From: Streptomyces sp. MJM8645
Lineage (GTDB): Bacteria > Actinomycetota > Actinomycetes > Streptomycetales > Streptomycetaceae
Length of the DNA stretch: 64,000 nt
Assembly (NCBI RefSeq): GCF_001625365.1
Contig: NZ_LJJF01000001.1
Span: 2,535,001-2,599,000 of the forward strand
Reading direction: 5' to 3'
Below are positions 46,228 through 56,269 of this stretch, piece by piece. The notes under the pieces are model-generated. The model did not search any database, was not told the DNA's origin, and worked only from the letters and a program-made list of their open reading frames with translations. The first letter of the stretch is position 1. Each line of letters begins with the position of its first letter. Position numbers and translations under genes: made by a program.

Positions 46228-46290
46228 GGCCCCACCCGGCTACGACCGTGGCCCCACCCGACTACGGCCGCGGGCCACCCGACTACGGCC
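46228..46290. repeat. Three copies of a 22-bp tandem repeat
   Basis: GGCCCCACCCGRCTACGRCCGY occurs at 46228-46249 and 46250-46271, with a slightly shortened third copy to about 46292. The repeats lie between the GNAT start codon and the ispG terminator, so they may affect the GNAT promoter. Confidence 0.65.
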
Positions 46291-46320
46291 GCGGGGCCGT
46301 CCGCGAACGGACGGCCCCGC
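46291..46320 (-). terminator. Terminator after ispG
   Basis: A perfect 13-bp stem (46291-46303 with 46308-46320) with loop CGAA lies 43 nt past the ispG stop codon. Confidence 0.8.
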
Positions 46321-46363
46321 TTCCGGAAGACTGCGCGCGGCGCACCGCGCGGACCCTGCGTGG

Positions 46364-47524
46364 TCAGTCGGCGGCGACGACGGTCGGCGTACCGGCCTCG
46401 ACGCCCGCCTCCTGCATCTGCTCGGCGAGCTTGAGCGCCTCCTCGATCAGGGTCTCGACGATCTTCGACTCGGGGACGGTCTTGATGACCTCGCCCTTGA
46501 CGAAGATCTGGCCCTTGCCGTTGCCGGAGGCGACGCCGAGGTCGGCCTCGCGGGCCTCGCCCGGGCCGTTCACGACGCAGCCCATGACGGCGACGCGCAG
46601 CGGCACCTCCATGCCCTCCAGGCCGGCGGTGACCTCCTCGGCCAGCTTGTAGACGTCGACCTGGGCGCGGCCGCAGGACGGGCAGGAGACGATCTCCAGG
46701 CCGCGCTGGCGCAGGCCGAGCGACTCCAGGATCTGGTTGCCGACCTTGATCTCCTCGGCCGGCGGGGCGGAGAGGGAGACCCGGATGGTGTCGCCGATAC
46801 CCTCGGCGAGCAGCGCACCGAAGGCCACCGCGGACTTGATGGTGCCCTGGAAGGCCGGGCCGGCCTCGGTGACGCCGAGGTGCAGCGGGTAGTCGCAGGC
46901 GGCGGCCAGCTGGCGGTAGGCGTTGATCATCACGACCGGGTCGTTGTGCTTGACCGAGATCTTGATGTCGCGGAAGTCGTGCTCCTCGAACAGCGAGCAC
47001 TCCCAGAGCGCGGACTCGACCAGCGCCTCGGGGGTGGCACGGCCGTACTTCTCCAGCAGGCGCTTGTCGAGCGAGCCGGCGTTGACGCCGATCCGGATCG
47101 GCACGCCGGCGCCCCGGGCGGCCTTGGCGATCTCGCCGACCTTGTCGTCGAAGGCCTTGATGTTGCCCGGATTGACGCGGACCGCGGCGCAGCCGGCGTC
47201 GATCGCGGCGAAGACGTACTTCGGCTGGAAGTGGATGTCGGCGATCACCGGGATGTGGGACTTCTTGGCGATGATCGGCAGCGCGTCGGCGTCGTCCTGG
47301 GTGGGGACGGCGACCCGGACGATCTGGCACCCGGACGCGGTGAGCTCGGCGATCTGCTGCAGCGTGGCGTTGATGTCCGCGGTCACGGTGGTGGTCATCG
47401 ACTGCACCGAGACGGGAGCGTCACCGCCGACCGGTACGTTGCCGACCATGATCTGCCGGGATACACGGCGCTTGGCGAGCGGCTTGAGCGGCAGGGACGG
47501 AATACCGAGCGAGATCGCGGTCAT
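46364..47524 (-). CDS. ispG: 4-hydroxy-3-methylbut-2-enyl-diphosphate synthase
   Basis: Iron-sulfur enzyme of the MEP isoprenoid pathway, sixth step. The TIM-barrel amino half starts [22 protein letters not shown]; the [4Fe-4S] ligands are the cysteines in SCPSCGRAQ and [17 protein letters not shown]. 386 residues from the ATG at 47524, the usual length. It lies downstream of an M50 protease and dxr on the same strand, the order dxr, M50 protease, ispG being conserved in actinobacteria. Confidence 0.96.
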   Translation of the reverse strand: MTAISLGIPSLPLKPLAKRRVSRQIMVGNVPVGGDAPVSVQSMTTTVTADINATLQQIAELTASGCQIVRVAVPTQDDADALPIIAKKSHIPVIADIHFQPKYVFAAIDAGCAAVRVNPGNIKAFDDKVGEIAKAARGAGVPIRIGVNAGSLDKRLLEKYGRATPEALVESALWECSLFEEHDFRDIKISVKHNDPVVMINAYRQLAAACDYPLHLGVTEAGPAFQGTIKSAVAFGALLAEGIGDTIRVSLSAPPAEEIKVGNQILESLGLRQRGLEIVSCPSCGRAQVDVYKLAEEVTAGLEGMEVPLRVAVMGCVVNGPGEAREADLGVASGNGKGQIFVKGEVIKTVPESKIVETLIEEALKLAEQMQEAGVEAGTPTVVAAD

Positions 47525-47667
47525 GTGCGCAGGGTTCCCCGGGGTTGAGGTGTGGTCGACCGCCCGGCCAGTGGGACGGCCGAGGCCGGGCGCGCCTAGA
47601 TCGCGCACCCGGCCTCCACGGTACGGCACGGCGCCGGACCCCAGCACACCCGCCGTACCCGAACGCT

Positions 47668-48972
47668 CTAGCTGATCTTCACCGGGTTCACCAGGTCGGC
47701 GACCATCACCAGCAGGGTGAAACCGATGAAGACGCTGGCCACGACGTACGCCACCGGCATCAGCTTGGCGACGTCGAAGGGGCCGGGATCGGGCCGCTTG
47801 AACAGCTGAGCGAATCGGCGGCGGACCGATTCCCAGACCGCGCCCGCGATGTGGCCGCCGTCCAGCGGGAGCAGCGGCAGCATGTTGAACAGGAAGAGCG
47901 AGAGGTTGATCCCGGCCAGGAGGTTGACGAACATCGCCACCCGCTGGCTGGCGGGCAGGTCCATGCTCACCAGTTCACCGCTGACCCGGGCGGCGCCGAC
48001 CATGCCGATCGGCGAGTCCGGGTCACGCGGGGAGTCCCCGACGACGGCGTTCCACAGACCGGGGATCTTGCCGGGCAGCGCGGCCAGCGACTTCACCCCG
48101 TTCTCGGCCATGCCGACCATCCGGTCCAGGGACTGCCCGAAGCTCTGCTGGACGACCCCCTGCTTGGGGGTGAAGCCGAGGAAGCCCGCCTGCACGGTCT
48201 GGCCCTTGAGCGGCACGCCGTTGCCGTCGTACTTCTGCACGTCGTTGACGGCGATGACGGGCTTGAGGACGAGTTGCTGCCCGCCCCGGTCGACCAGGAT
48301 CTCGACCTGCTGGCCGGCCGACTTCCGGATGTCCGCCTGGAGCTGGTCGTAGTCGCGGATCCGGTCCCCGCCGAAGGAGAGGACCTTGTCCCCCTGCCGC
48401 AGCCCGACCTCGTTGGCGGGGGTCTTGGGCGCGTCCGCGGGGCACACGTCGGTCGGCGAGCCGGCCTTGACCACGCACTGGGCGACCGAGCCGATGGTCG
48501 GCACCGCCGTCGAGACGCCGAAGCCCATCATGACCGTCAGGAACAGCCCGAAGGCCAGGACCAGGTTCATGAACGGCCCGGCGAACATGACGATGACGCG
48601 CTTCCACGGCTTGCGGGTGTAGAACAGCCGGTGCTCGTCGCCCTCCTGGAGCTCCTCGTAGGAGGCTTCCCGGGCATCCTCGATCATGGTGCGCCAGGGG
48701 GAACTGCTGCGCTTGGTGATCCGGCCGTCCGCACCCGGCGGGAACATCCCGATCATCCGGATGTAGCCGCCCAGCGGGATCGCCTTGAAGCCGTACTCGG
48801 TCTCGCCCTTCTTCCGCGACCAGACCGTCGGGCCGAAGCCGACCATGTACTGCGGCACCCGGATGCCGAACAGCTTGGCCGTCGAGAGGTGGCCGAGCTC
48901 GTGCCAGGCGATCGAGACGAGCAACCCGACCGCGAAGACCAGGATGCCGACCACCGTCAAAACCATTGCCAC
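47668..48972 (-). CDS. M50 site-2 protease (RseP/Rip1 type)
   Basis: Intramembrane zinc metalloprotease, cleaving membrane-embedded proteins such as anti-sigma factors. The zinc motif HELGH lies in helix 1 (about residues 24-28) and the third ligand is in [12 protein letters not shown] (about 363-374). A PDZ-like domain (about 175-260, [14 protein letters not shown]) is inserted between helices. 434 residues. GTG at 48972 with GGAGGG 6 nt upstream. Possible substrates in the neighbourhood are unknown; relatives in Mycobacterium (Rip1) control cell-wall and stress regulons. Confidence 0.92.
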   Translation of the reverse strand: MAMVLTVVGILVFAVGLLVSIAWHELGHLSTAKLFGIRVPQYMVGFGPTVWSRKKGETEYGFKAIPLGGYIRMIGMFPPGADGRITKRSSSPWRTMIEDAREASYEELQEGDEHRLFYTRKPWKRVIVMFAGPFMNLVLAFGLFLTVMMGFGVSTAVPTIGSVAQCVVKAGSPTDVCPADAPKTPANEVGLRQGDKVLSFGGDRIRDYDQLQADIRKSAGQQVEILVDRGGQQLVLKPVIAVNDVQKYDGNGVPLKGQTVQAGFLGFTPKQGVVQQSFGQSLDRMVGMAENGVKSLAALPGKIPGLWNAVVGDSPRDPDSPIGMVGAARVSGELVSMDLPASQRVAMFVNLLAGINLSLFLFNMLPLLPLDGGHIAGAVWESVRRRFAQLFKRPDPGPFDVAKLMPVAYVVASVFIGFTLLVMVADLVNPVKIS

Positions 48973-49091
48973 CGCTGGCCCTCCGTCATGCCGCTCTGCT
49001 CGTCGTCTTGTCTTACCGCAGTCACGCCCAGCCGGACACCCGGTACGGGTGCACCCGGCCGGAAACGGCCCACGCCGTCAACCCGCCGCCG

Positions 49092-50321
49092 TCAGCCCGC
49101 CGCCAGCTCGCGGGCCCGGGCGCGGGCCCAGTCCTCCGCGTGCAGGACGTCCTCGACCGTCAGGGAAGTTCCCGGCACGGGCGTGCCGTGCTCGGCGACG
49201 ACCTTGGCAACAGTGTCCACGATTCCCGTGAAAGCGAGGCGCCCCTTCAGGAACGCCTCCACGCACTCCTCGTTGGCCGCGTTGAAGACCGCCGGCGCGG
49301 TACCGCCCAGGGTGCCCACCTCGCGGGCCAGCTCCACCGCCGGGAAGGCCTCGTCGTCCAGCGGGAAGAACTCCCAGGTCGCGGCCTTGGTCCAGTCGCA
49401 GCCGGGGGCGGCGTCCGGCACCCGCTCCGGCCAGCCCAGACCCAGCGCGATCGGCATCCGCATGTCCGGCGGGCTGGCCTGCGCCAGCGTCGAACCGTCG
49501 GTGAACTCCACCATCGAGTGCACCACCGACTGCGGATGGACCACGACCTCGATCCGGTCGAAGGGCACGTCGTACAGCAGGTGCGCCTCGATCACCTCCA
49601 GGCCCTTGTTCACCAGGGTCGCCGAGTTGATCGTGACCACCGGGCCCATCGCCCAGGTCGGGTGCGCCAGCGCGTCCTGCGGCGTCACCCCGGCCAGCTG
49701 CTCACGCGTCCGGTTGCGGAACGGACCGCCGCTGGCCGTCACCACCAGCTTGCGGACCTCGGCCCGGGTGCCGCCCGCCAGCGCCTGGAACAGCGCCGCG
49801 TGCTCGGAGTCCACCGGCACGATCTGCCCCGGCCGCGCCACCGCCTTCACCAGCGGGCCGCCGACGATCAGCGACTCCTTGTTGGCCAGCACCAGCACCC
49901 GGCCCGCCCTCAGCGCGGCCAGCGTCGGCCGCAGCCCGATCGACCCGGTGATGCCGTTCAGCACCGAGTGGCACTCCATCGCGGCCAGCTCGGTCGCCGC
50001 GTCCGGCCCCGCCAGCACCGTCGGCAGCGCAGCGCCCGCCGCCTTCGCCGCCAGCGCCGCGCGCAGCGCCGGCTCGGCCGCCGGGTCCGCCACCGCCACC
50101 GTGTGCACGCCCAGCCGCAGCGCCTGCTCGGCGAGCAGCTCCACCCGGCCGCCGGCCGCCGACAGGGCGACCACCCGGAACCGGTCCGGGTTGCGGAGCA
50201 CCACGTCGATGGCCTGGGTGCCGATCGACCCGGTCGAACCGAGGATCACCAGCTCCCGGGGGCCGGAAGGGTCCTGCACGGTGGGCGTGAACCGCAGCTG
50301 CGGGTGGGCGAGCGAAGTCAT
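49092..50321 (-). CDS. dxr: 1-deoxy-D-xylulose 5-phosphate reductoisomerase
   Basis: Second, committing step of the MEP pathway, NADPH-dependent. The nucleotide loop [14 protein letters not shown] is near residues 28-41; the metal and substrate blocks [54 protein letters not shown] follow. 409 residues from the ATG at 50321; further upstream in-frame sequence is not conserved. It is first in the dxr, M50 protease, ispG group. Confidence 0.96.
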   Translation of the reverse strand: MTSLAHPQLRFTPTVQDPSGPRELVILGSTGSIGTQAIDVVLRNPDRFRVVALSAAGGRVELLAEQALRLGVHTVAVADPAAEPALRAALAAKAAGAALPTVLAGPDAATELAAMECHSVLNGITGSIGLRPTLAALRAGRVLVLANKESLIVGGPLVKAVARPGQIVPVDSEHAALFQALAGGTRAEVRKLVVTASGGPFRNRTREQLAGVTPQDALAHPTWAMGPVVTINSATLVNKGLEVIEAHLLYDVPFDRIEVVVHPQSVVHSMVEFTDGSTLAQASPPDMRMPIALGLGWPERVPDAAPGCDWTKAATWEFFPLDDEAFPAVELAREVGTLGGTAPAVFNAANEECVEAFLKGRLAFTGIVDTVAKVVAEHGTPVPGTSLTVEDVLHAEDWARARARELAAG

Positions 50322-50405
50322 GCGCCCATTGTGTCCTGCCCGGGGCCCCGCGCAGGACGCCTCCCGGCAGGACGCCGCCCCGCGCCCCGGGCTGCCGTCG
50401 GAGCC

Positions 50406-50546
50406 ATGCGCACCGTCATCGCCGGGGACCACGGGCAGATCGCGCCGAAGCTCGCACGGCTGCTCGCCGGCGACGCCACGGTCGAGGAGGCCGTCTCCGT
50501 CGCGGACGGACAGCGCGGCTGGGCCGACCTGGCCCCGGAACGGGCG
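50406..50546 (+). pseudogene. Remnant of an NAD(P)-binding epimerase-like gene with large internal deletion
   Basis: From an ATG at 50406 the translation [20 protein letters not shown] resembles the first beta-strand, glycine loop and helix of NAD(P)-binding Rossmann proteins (usual MRIVIAGGHGQIALRLERLL), then continues [14 protein letters not shown], which resembles the very end of the same family (AGDTPIEEAV...). About 180 residues in between appear to be missing, in frame. The frame runs to a stop at 50609, but the last part reads through the aldehyde dehydrogenase terminator and is unlikely to be coding. The identification is from memory of the family and needs a search. Confidence 0.45.
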
Positions 50547-50575
50547 AAGGGCCCGGTCACCGGACCGGGCCCTTC
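50546..50575 (-). terminator. Terminator after the aldehyde dehydrogenase gene
   Basis: A perfect 12-bp stem (50546-50557 with 50564-50575) and 6-nt loop begin 15 nt past the aldehyde dehydrogenase stop codon. Confidence 0.8.
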
Positions 50576-50589
50576 ACTCACGGGTTCGC

Positions 50590-52032
50590 TCAGAGGTCGA
50601 GGCCGCTGAGGACCAGGACCTTCTCGACCGTGTAGTCGTCCATCGCGTACCGGACGCCCTCACGGCCGACACCGGAGTCCTTGACGCCGCCGTACGGCAT
50701 CTGGTCGGCGCGGTAGGACGGCGCGTCGCCGATGATCACACCGCCGACCTCCAGCTCCCGGTGGGCACGGAACGCGGTCTGCAGGTCGTGCGTGAACACG
50801 CCCGCCTGCAGGCCGAACGCCGAGTCGTTGACGGCCGCGAAGGCCTCGTCCACGCCGTCCACCCGGTGCAGCGACAGGACCGGGCCGAACACCTCGGCCT
50901 TGGCCAGGATCGCGTCCGCGGGCAGCTCCGCCAGCACGGTCGGCGCGTAGGTCGCACCCTCGCGGCCCCCGCCGGCAAGCACCTTGGCGCCCTTGGCGAC
51001 CGCGTCGTCCACCCAGGACTCCACCCGCTTCGCGGCGTTCTCGTCCACCAGCGGGCCGACGTCCGTCGCGTCGTCGTTCGGGTCACCGGTGACCTGCGCC
51101 TTGACCTTGGCCACGACCTTCTCCACCAGCGCGTCGTACACCGACGCGTCGGCGATCACACGCTGCACCGAGATGCAGGACTGGCCGCCCTGGTAGTTGG
51201 CGAACATCGCGATCCGGGTGGCCGCCCAGTCCAGGTCGGCCTCCGAGGACCAGTCGGCGAGCACCACGGCCGCGGCGTTGCCGCCCAGCTCCAGGGTGCA
51301 GTGCTTGCGCGGCACCGAGTCCATGATCTGGTAGCCGACCTTGTCCGAACCGGTGAACGAGATCACCGGCAGGCGCTCGTCCTGCACCAGCGCCGGCATC
51401 CGGTCGTTCGGCACCGTCAGGATGCTCCACGAACCGGCCGGCAGGTCGGTCTCGGCCAGGATCTCGCCCAGCACCATCGCCGACAGCGGCGTCGCCGGGG
51501 CCGGCTTCAGGATGATCGGGGCACCGACCGCGATCGCCGGGGCGACCTTGTGGGCGACCAGGTTCAGCGGGAAGTTGAACGGGGCGATCCCCAGCACCAC
51601 ACCGCGCGGGAAGCGGCGCACCACCGCGAAACGGCCCACGCCGCCCGGGTCGGTGTCCAGCCGCATCGTCTCGCCGTTGGTCCGGCGGGCCTCCTCGGCC
51701 GCCCAGCGGAAGACCGACACCGCGCGGCCGACCTCACCACGGGCCCACTTGATCGGCTTGCCGTTCTCCGCGGTGATCAGCTGGGCGAGCTCCTCGGTGC
51801 GCTCGGCCAGGCGCTTGGCCACGTGGTCCAGCGCGGCGGAGCGGACGTGCGCCGGGGTGGCGGCGAAGACCGGCAGCGCGGCGACGGCGGCGTCCAGCGC
51901 CTCCTCGACCTGGGCCTCGGTCGGGATGCTCACCTTGCCGACCAGACGGCCGTCCCAGCTGTTGTGCACCTCGAAGTCGGCGTCGCCGCTCGCCCGTCGG
52001 CCGGCCAGCCAGAAATCGTACGTGGTGGTCAC
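50590..52032 (-). CDS. NAD(P)-dependent aldehyde dehydrogenase, probably succinate-semialdehyde type
   Basis: Oxidises an aldehyde to the acid. Catalytic Cys286 in GGQSCISVQR, general base Glu248 in LELGGN, and the cofactor segments APFNFPLNL (151-159) and FTGSDKVG (226-233) are intact. 480 residues from the GTG at 52032. The substrate is inferred from the neighbourhood: a PucR regulator and gabT within 4 kb suggest conversion of succinate semialdehyde, product of GabT, to succinate; other aldehydes are possible. It is convergent with the pseudogene remnant and 199 nt downstream of the PucR gene. Confidence 0.88.
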   Translation of the reverse strand: MTTTYDFWLAGRRASGDADFEVHNSWDGRLVGKVSIPTEAQVEEALDAAVAALPVFAATPAHVRSAALDHVAKRLAERTEELAQLITAENGKPIKWARGEVGRAVSVFRWAAEEARRTNGETMRLDTDPGGVGRFAVVRRFPRGVVLGIAPFNFPLNLVAHKVAPAIAVGAPIILKPAPATPLSAMVLGEILAETDLPAGSWSILTVPNDRMPALVQDERLPVISFTGSDKVGYQIMDSVPRKHCTLELGGNAAAVVLADWSSEADLDWAATRIAMFANYQGGQSCISVQRVIADASVYDALVEKVVAKVKAQVTGDPNDDATDVGPLVDENAAKRVESWVDDAVAKGAKVLAGGGREGATYAPTVLAELPADAILAKAEVFGPVLSLHRVDGVDEAFAAVNDSAFGLQAGVFTHDLQTAFRAHRELEVGGVIIGDAPSYRADQMPYGGVKDSGVGREGVRYAMDDYTVEKVLVLSGLDL

Positions 52033-52231
52033 CGTGGTACCGGCCCTCTCCTCGTCGTCATCGGGCCCACGGGTGTGGGACCCGAACCCGAGGGTAGGTG
52101 GGGCGGCGCACCGACCGGATTGGCCGACTCGGAGCGTTCGCCCCCGACGCTGCTCCATCCCGTCCAGGGCCTCCCGGGCCAAGCCGCGCCCGGGCACAGC
52201 CCGGACGGCCCCGGTGCGGCCAGGGTGCGAC

Positions 52232-53797
52232 CTACTCCTCGCCGGAGCGCAGCGCCAGCCACAGCTCCATCCGCACGTCGGTGTCGTCCAGCGAACGCCC
52301 CAGCAGCTCCTCGACCCGCCGCATCCGGTAGCGCAGCGTGTGCCGGTGCACCCCGAGATCGGCCGCCGCCGCGTCCCACTGCCCGTGCCGGGACAGCCAC
52401 GCCCGCAGCGAGGCCACCAGATCGCCGCGGGCCGTCCGGTCGTGCTCGCGCAGCGGCCGCAGCAGCCCCTCGGCGAACGCCGTCACCGCGTCCTCGCCGA
52501 GCAGCGGCAGCAGCGACCCCGCGCCGACCTCCTCGTGGTCCACCGACCGCCGGCCACCGCGCAGCGCCACCGCCAGCGCCCGCTCGGCCTGCGCGTGCGC
52601 CGTCCCCGCGTCCTCCAGCGCGGCCGGCGCCGACACGCCCAGCGACAGGCCCTCGTGCTCCTCCACCACGCCCAGACAAGCCCGGTGCACCGCCCCGTTG
52701 TCCAGCGCCAGCACCATCAGCCGCGCCCCGTGCGCGCCGTCCTCCCGCGCCACCAGCAGCTTCTCGCCCACCCGGGCGCCCGCCTGCTCGGCCCGGTCCC
52801 CCAGCTCCCCGAGCGCCTCCGCGGCCTCCGCGTTCGGCCCGGCCCCGGCCACCAGAACCCGTATCGTCCCCTCCGGCATACCGCCGAACAGCCCCAGCGC
52901 CACCTGGCGGGCCGTCGCCACCTCGCCCGCCAGCACCATCCGCAGCAGCGCCGCGCCCATCCGCTCCTCGGCCTGGCGCAGCTCGCGCGAACGCTCCAGC
53001 GTCAGGGTCAGCAGCGCCACCGCCGCGTTCAGCACGTACCGCTCGGTCGGGGTGATCCGGTCCTCGGTACCCACCGCCAGGAAGCCCCGGGCCCGCCGGT
53101 CCGCCCCCAGCGACTGGACCACCACGTAGTCCTCGTCCGCCGTGTCGATCCCCGGCGCCCGCCCCTGCAACGCGGCGCTCGACGGCGCCGGACGCCGGCG
53201 CAGCCGGTCCACCTCCGCCGCCAGCCGCCCCGCCCGGCGCGCCGCCCAGTCCGGCGCCACCACCGACAGCGCCCCCGACCCGTCGTACAGCGCCGCCCAG
53301 CCGCCCAGCCGGGCCGCCAGCCGGCGCACCACCGCCGTCGTGCCGTCCTTGCCCAGCGCGGCCCGGGTCAGCTCCTCCTGCGCCTCGAAGGAAGTCGTCA
53401 CCGCCTCGTACTGCTCCGCGGCCAGCGCCGCCGACACCACCTTGCTGATCGCGATGAACGGCGTCGGCTCCGGCACCCGCAGCAGCGGCAGCCCCCGCTG
53501 CGCGGCCGCGTCCACCAGCGGCTGCGGCACCTCCGTGTGTGACAGCCCCACCCCCAGGCCCAGCCCCACCACCCCGGCATCGGCCAGCCGGTGCACATAC
53601 GCCTGCAACTGGGCCGCCGTACGGCCCAGCTTGATCCCGGTGGTGAGCAGCAGCTCGCCACCCTCCAGGAACGGCGTCGGGTCGTCCAGCTCGCTGGTGT
53701 GCACCCAGCGGACCGGCCGCTCCAGGTGATCCGCGCCGGCGAGGACCGTCAGATGGAGCGAACTGTTACGGACAACGGAGGCGAGTGTGGGGGGCAT
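52232..53797 (-). CDS. PucR-family transcriptional regulator
   Basis: 521 residues. Amino-terminal PucR domain (1-130, with RWVHTSELDDPTPFLEGGELLLTTG), a GGDEF-like/CdaR central part, and the carboxyl HTH_30 domain (about 445-515, SLRAWLSRHGQWDAAAADLGVHRHTLRYRMRRVEELLG). Such regulators commonly activate purine, GABA or amino-acid degradation genes near them. Between an aldehyde dehydrogenase and gabT it is the obvious candidate for their regulator. ATG at 53797. No operator was identified. Confidence 0.9.
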   Translation of the reverse strand: MPPTLASVVRNSSLHLTVLAGADHLERPVRWVHTSELDDPTPFLEGGELLLTTGIKLGRTAAQLQAYVHRLADAGVVGLGLGVGLSHTEVPQPLVDAAAQRGLPLLRVPEPTPFIAISKVVSAALAAEQYEAVTTSFEAQEELTRAALGKDGTTAVVRRLAARLGGWAALYDGSGALSVVAPDWAARRAGRLAAEVDRLRRRPAPSSAALQGRAPGIDTADEDYVVVQSLGADRRARGFLAVGTEDRITPTERYVLNAAVALLTLTLERSRELRQAEERMGAALLRMVLAGEVATARQVALGLFGGMPEGTIRVLVAGAGPNAEAAEALGELGDRAEQAGARVGEKLLVAREDGAHGARLMVLALDNGAVHRACLGVVEEHEGLSLGVSAPAALEDAGTAHAQAERALAVALRGGRRSVDHEEVGAGSLLPLLGEDAVTAFAEGLLRPLREHDRTARGDLVASLRAWLSRHGQWDAAAADLGVHRHTLRYRMRRVEELLGRSLDDTDVRMELWLALRSGEE

Positions 53798-53950
53798 GGC
53801 ACCTTCGGGGGATCGACCTGACCGCGCCGTTGCGGCCGGGCGAGGAGAGGGCAATGGGACAAGTGAGAGTCTCTCCCCCTCATTATGGACGCTCCGGACA
53901 ACCGGCACTGCCGAATCCACCGTGAAGGCGAGCTTCCGCCCCGCGCCCCG

Positions 53951-56029
53951 TCAGCCCCGAAGATCCACCAGCAACGGCGGCACCTGCTCCCCCGACACCG
54001 CGGTCAACGACACCACCGCATGCCCCGCCGGCAGCGCGTGCGCCAGATCCGACGGCGACCAGCGCAGGCGCTCCACGTCCCGCGTCGTCACCGACTCCGT
54101 CTGCGCCGCCGTCCCCGACAACGCCCGCCGCCCCAACCGCCCGGCCCGCCGCACCACGCCACCCGAGGTGTCGGGCGTGTGGGTCACCGCGGTCTCCTGC
54201 ACCAGGTGCGTCCCCCAGGCCTCCGAGAACAGCCGGCCGTCCCACGGCGCGATCCCCGGGAACGCCATCCGGCAGCCGACCGCGCCGAACAACGGCGCCC
54301 GCAGCGCCTCCGGCAGATCCACCAGCGTGCGCAGCAGCAGCACCGCGCCCGCGTTCACCCCCCGCATCCGCTGCACCCCGCGCACAGCGGTCGCGTCCAG
54401 CGCCGCCGACGCGTCGTCCACCACCAGGCCCGCGAACAGCGAACGGTCCGTACGGGCCCCCGCCGCCTGCACGAACTGACCCACCACCAACCGGGACAGC
54501 ATCCGCGCGGCCTCCGGATGGCTGCGCTCCGGCAGCTTCACCCGCACCCGCAACGGATGGTCCAGCACCCGCATCGCGAACGGGGGCCGCCCCGTGCCGT
54601 CCGTCGCGAAGGCGCCCTCGAAGGCCGGCCGGTCCAGCAGCGCCAGCCGGTCCGCCAGCAGCGCCCCGGGATCGTCCGCCCGGCCGCGCTGACGCTCCCG
54701 GTGCTCCAGGTCCCGCTCGTACACGGCCAGCCGGCCCGCCACCCCGAGCGCCTTCACCAGAGCCGCCAGCACGTCCGGCTCACCGGCCAGCAGCGCCCGC
54801 AGCTCCCGCACCCCCGGATAGCGGGCGTACGCGGCGTGGAACGGGCCCACCACCTGCTGCAGCGCCGTCCGGGCGTTCTCCGCGCGCGCCGTCAACTCGT
54901 CCGGCAGCAGCGCCTCGGCCAGCCGGGCGGCCGCCTCGTCCGGATCCTGCGCCGCACCGTAGAGGTCCAGCCCGTACACCGACGCCGGATCACCGGGCGC
55001 GATCACCACGTCGTACCAGGCGTCCGGGCCCAGATCCGCGTCCGCCGCCCCCACCACCACCACACACGCGGTACCGGCCAGCGCCTGCAGACACAACGCC
55101 TCCGCCACCGGCCGCGCCAGCCGCGCCGTCTTCCCCGTCCCCGCCGGACCCACCGCCAGCAGCGACGTGCCCAGCACCGCCGGATCCAGCGCGAACCCGG
55201 CCGCCCGATGGCTCAGCGGGTTCTTCGGCACGTCCTGGGCCGTCCCCAGGCAGACCTGGCCCAGCAGCAGATCGTGCCGCTCAGCCCGGTCCGCCAGCTC
55301 CCGCGACTCCGAAGGGTGCGCGAAGGCCGCCCCACCGCGCGCCACCACCTGCTCGACGAAGGCCGGCACGAACGCCGGATCCGCCTGCGCCGACTCCCAC
55401 GCCCGCTGGATCCGCACGTAGTCGACGTCCCCGACCGCCTCCCCCTCCAGCCGCCCCGCCGCCTCGGCCGCCCCGCCCTGCCGCAGCCCGCCCCACGGGT
55501 CCAGCCGCCGCACCACCTGGGCCACCGCCACGCCCTCCTCGGCGGGCTGCTCCTGCGTCACCGCCCGCGACAGCAACGGCGATACGTACCGCCGCCACAC
55601 CTCGGGCCAACGGCCCATCCGGCCGAAGAGCTTGATGACGACGCCGATCACCAGGACGTTCAAGGTGAGCACGACCGACGTCGCCACCAGCGCCGATTTC
55701 GACGGGAGGACGCCGATCATCGTCGTCCCGGCCTCCGCGAGTTCAACACCGTAGACATAGACCAACCACCCCACCACCGCGTTGAGGCCCGCCCGCAGGA
55801 GCAGCGGCCAGGCCGCGACCTGGGCCGCCTCCGCCCGTTCCGGGTCGAGCGGGCGGTAGCCCAGCCGGTAGACGCCGGGTTCGGCTTCCGGGCGCGGGGC
55901 CGCGGCCCAGGTGGGAAGGTCGAAGGCGGGGGCCCCGCCGGTGCGGGTGCCGGGCCGTTGGCGGGGCATGGGGGCCGGGGGTCCGGTGGTGGTCCGATCG
56001 GTGTGGTGGTGTGCCCCGTCGTGCGCCAT
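53951..56029 (-). CDS. Orphan VirD4/TraG-like ATPase, membrane-anchored
   Basis: 692 residues. Two membrane helices (about 73-96 and 113-134) at the amino end, a linker, then a nucleotide-binding domain with P-loop GPAGTGKT (294-301), a strand VVVVGAADADLG, and a strand AGLVVDDASAALDATAVRGVQRMRGVNAGAVLLLRT in the place of Walker B. The layout, two helices then a coupling-protein ATPase, matches type IV secretion coupling proteins, but no relaxase, pilus or channel gene is nearby. Similar orphan ATP/GTP-binding genes occur beside gabT in other Streptomyces by memory. Role unknown. ATG at 56029. The gene is divergent from gabT over 240 bp. Confidence 0.8.
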   Translation of the reverse strand: MAHDGAHHHTDRTTTGPPAPMPRQRPGTRTGGAPAFDLPTWAAAPRPEAEPGVYRLGYRPLDPERAEAAQVAAWPLLLRAGLNAVVGWLVYVYGVELAEAGTTMIGVLPSKSALVATSVVLTLNVLVIGVVIKLFGRMGRWPEVWRRYVSPLLSRAVTQEQPAEEGVAVAQVVRRLDPWGGLRQGGAAEAAGRLEGEAVGDVDYVRIQRAWESAQADPAFVPAFVEQVVARGGAAFAHPSESRELADRAERHDLLLGQVCLGTAQDVPKNPLSHRAAGFALDPAVLGTSLLAVGPAGTGKTARLARPVAEALCLQALAGTACVVVVGAADADLGPDAWYDVVIAPGDPASVYGLDLYGAAQDPDEAAARLAEALLPDELTARAENARTALQQVVGPFHAAYARYPGVRELRALLAGEPDVLAALVKALGVAGRLAVYERDLEHRERQRGRADDPGALLADRLALLDRPAFEGAFATDGTGRPPFAMRVLDHPLRVRVKLPERSHPEAARMLSRLVVGQFVQAAGARTDRSLFAGLVVDDASAALDATAVRGVQRMRGVNAGAVLLLRTLVDLPEALRAPLFGAVGCRMAFPGIAPWDGRLFSEAWGTHLVQETAVTHTPDTSGGVVRRAGRLGRRALSGTAAQTESVTTRDVERLRWSPSDLAHALPAGHAVVSLTAVSGEQVPPLLVDLRG

Positions 56030-56269
56030 GTACGGCCCCGCTCCCTCGCCCGCCCGGCCCGATCGCCGTCGGTGCCGCCATACCCATGCCGCCGTACCGG
56101 CGACACGCCCGCGCTCAATGTAGTGGAGCGGGGCCTGCTGGCAGTCGCACCACCCGCGCTGGCCGTGCCGGACAAGTCGGACGGCTCAGTGCTACCGAGT
56201 GGCGCATGCCCGGCCGGGGAGGGCGGCCGTAGCCTGCGAAGCACCGAGCCGAGAAGTCTGGAGAACCCC
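56030..56269. promoter_or_regulatory. Divergent coupling-ATPase / gabT promoter region
   Basis: A gene-free 240-bp gap that should carry both promoters and any PucR-type operator. No convincing hexamers, inverted repeats or known operators were found in it. Confidence 0.3.

Noticed and set aside
44646..46363. Search for tRNA genes in the gaps around the GNAT genes
   Set aside because: No cloverleaf with GTTCRANNC arm or CCA end could be drawn in any intergenic segment here or elsewhere in the window.
47545..53055. An 1,836-codon open frame on the plus strand
   Set aside because: Antisense shadow of the M50 protease, dxr, aldehyde dehydrogenase and PucR genes, with no family similarity.
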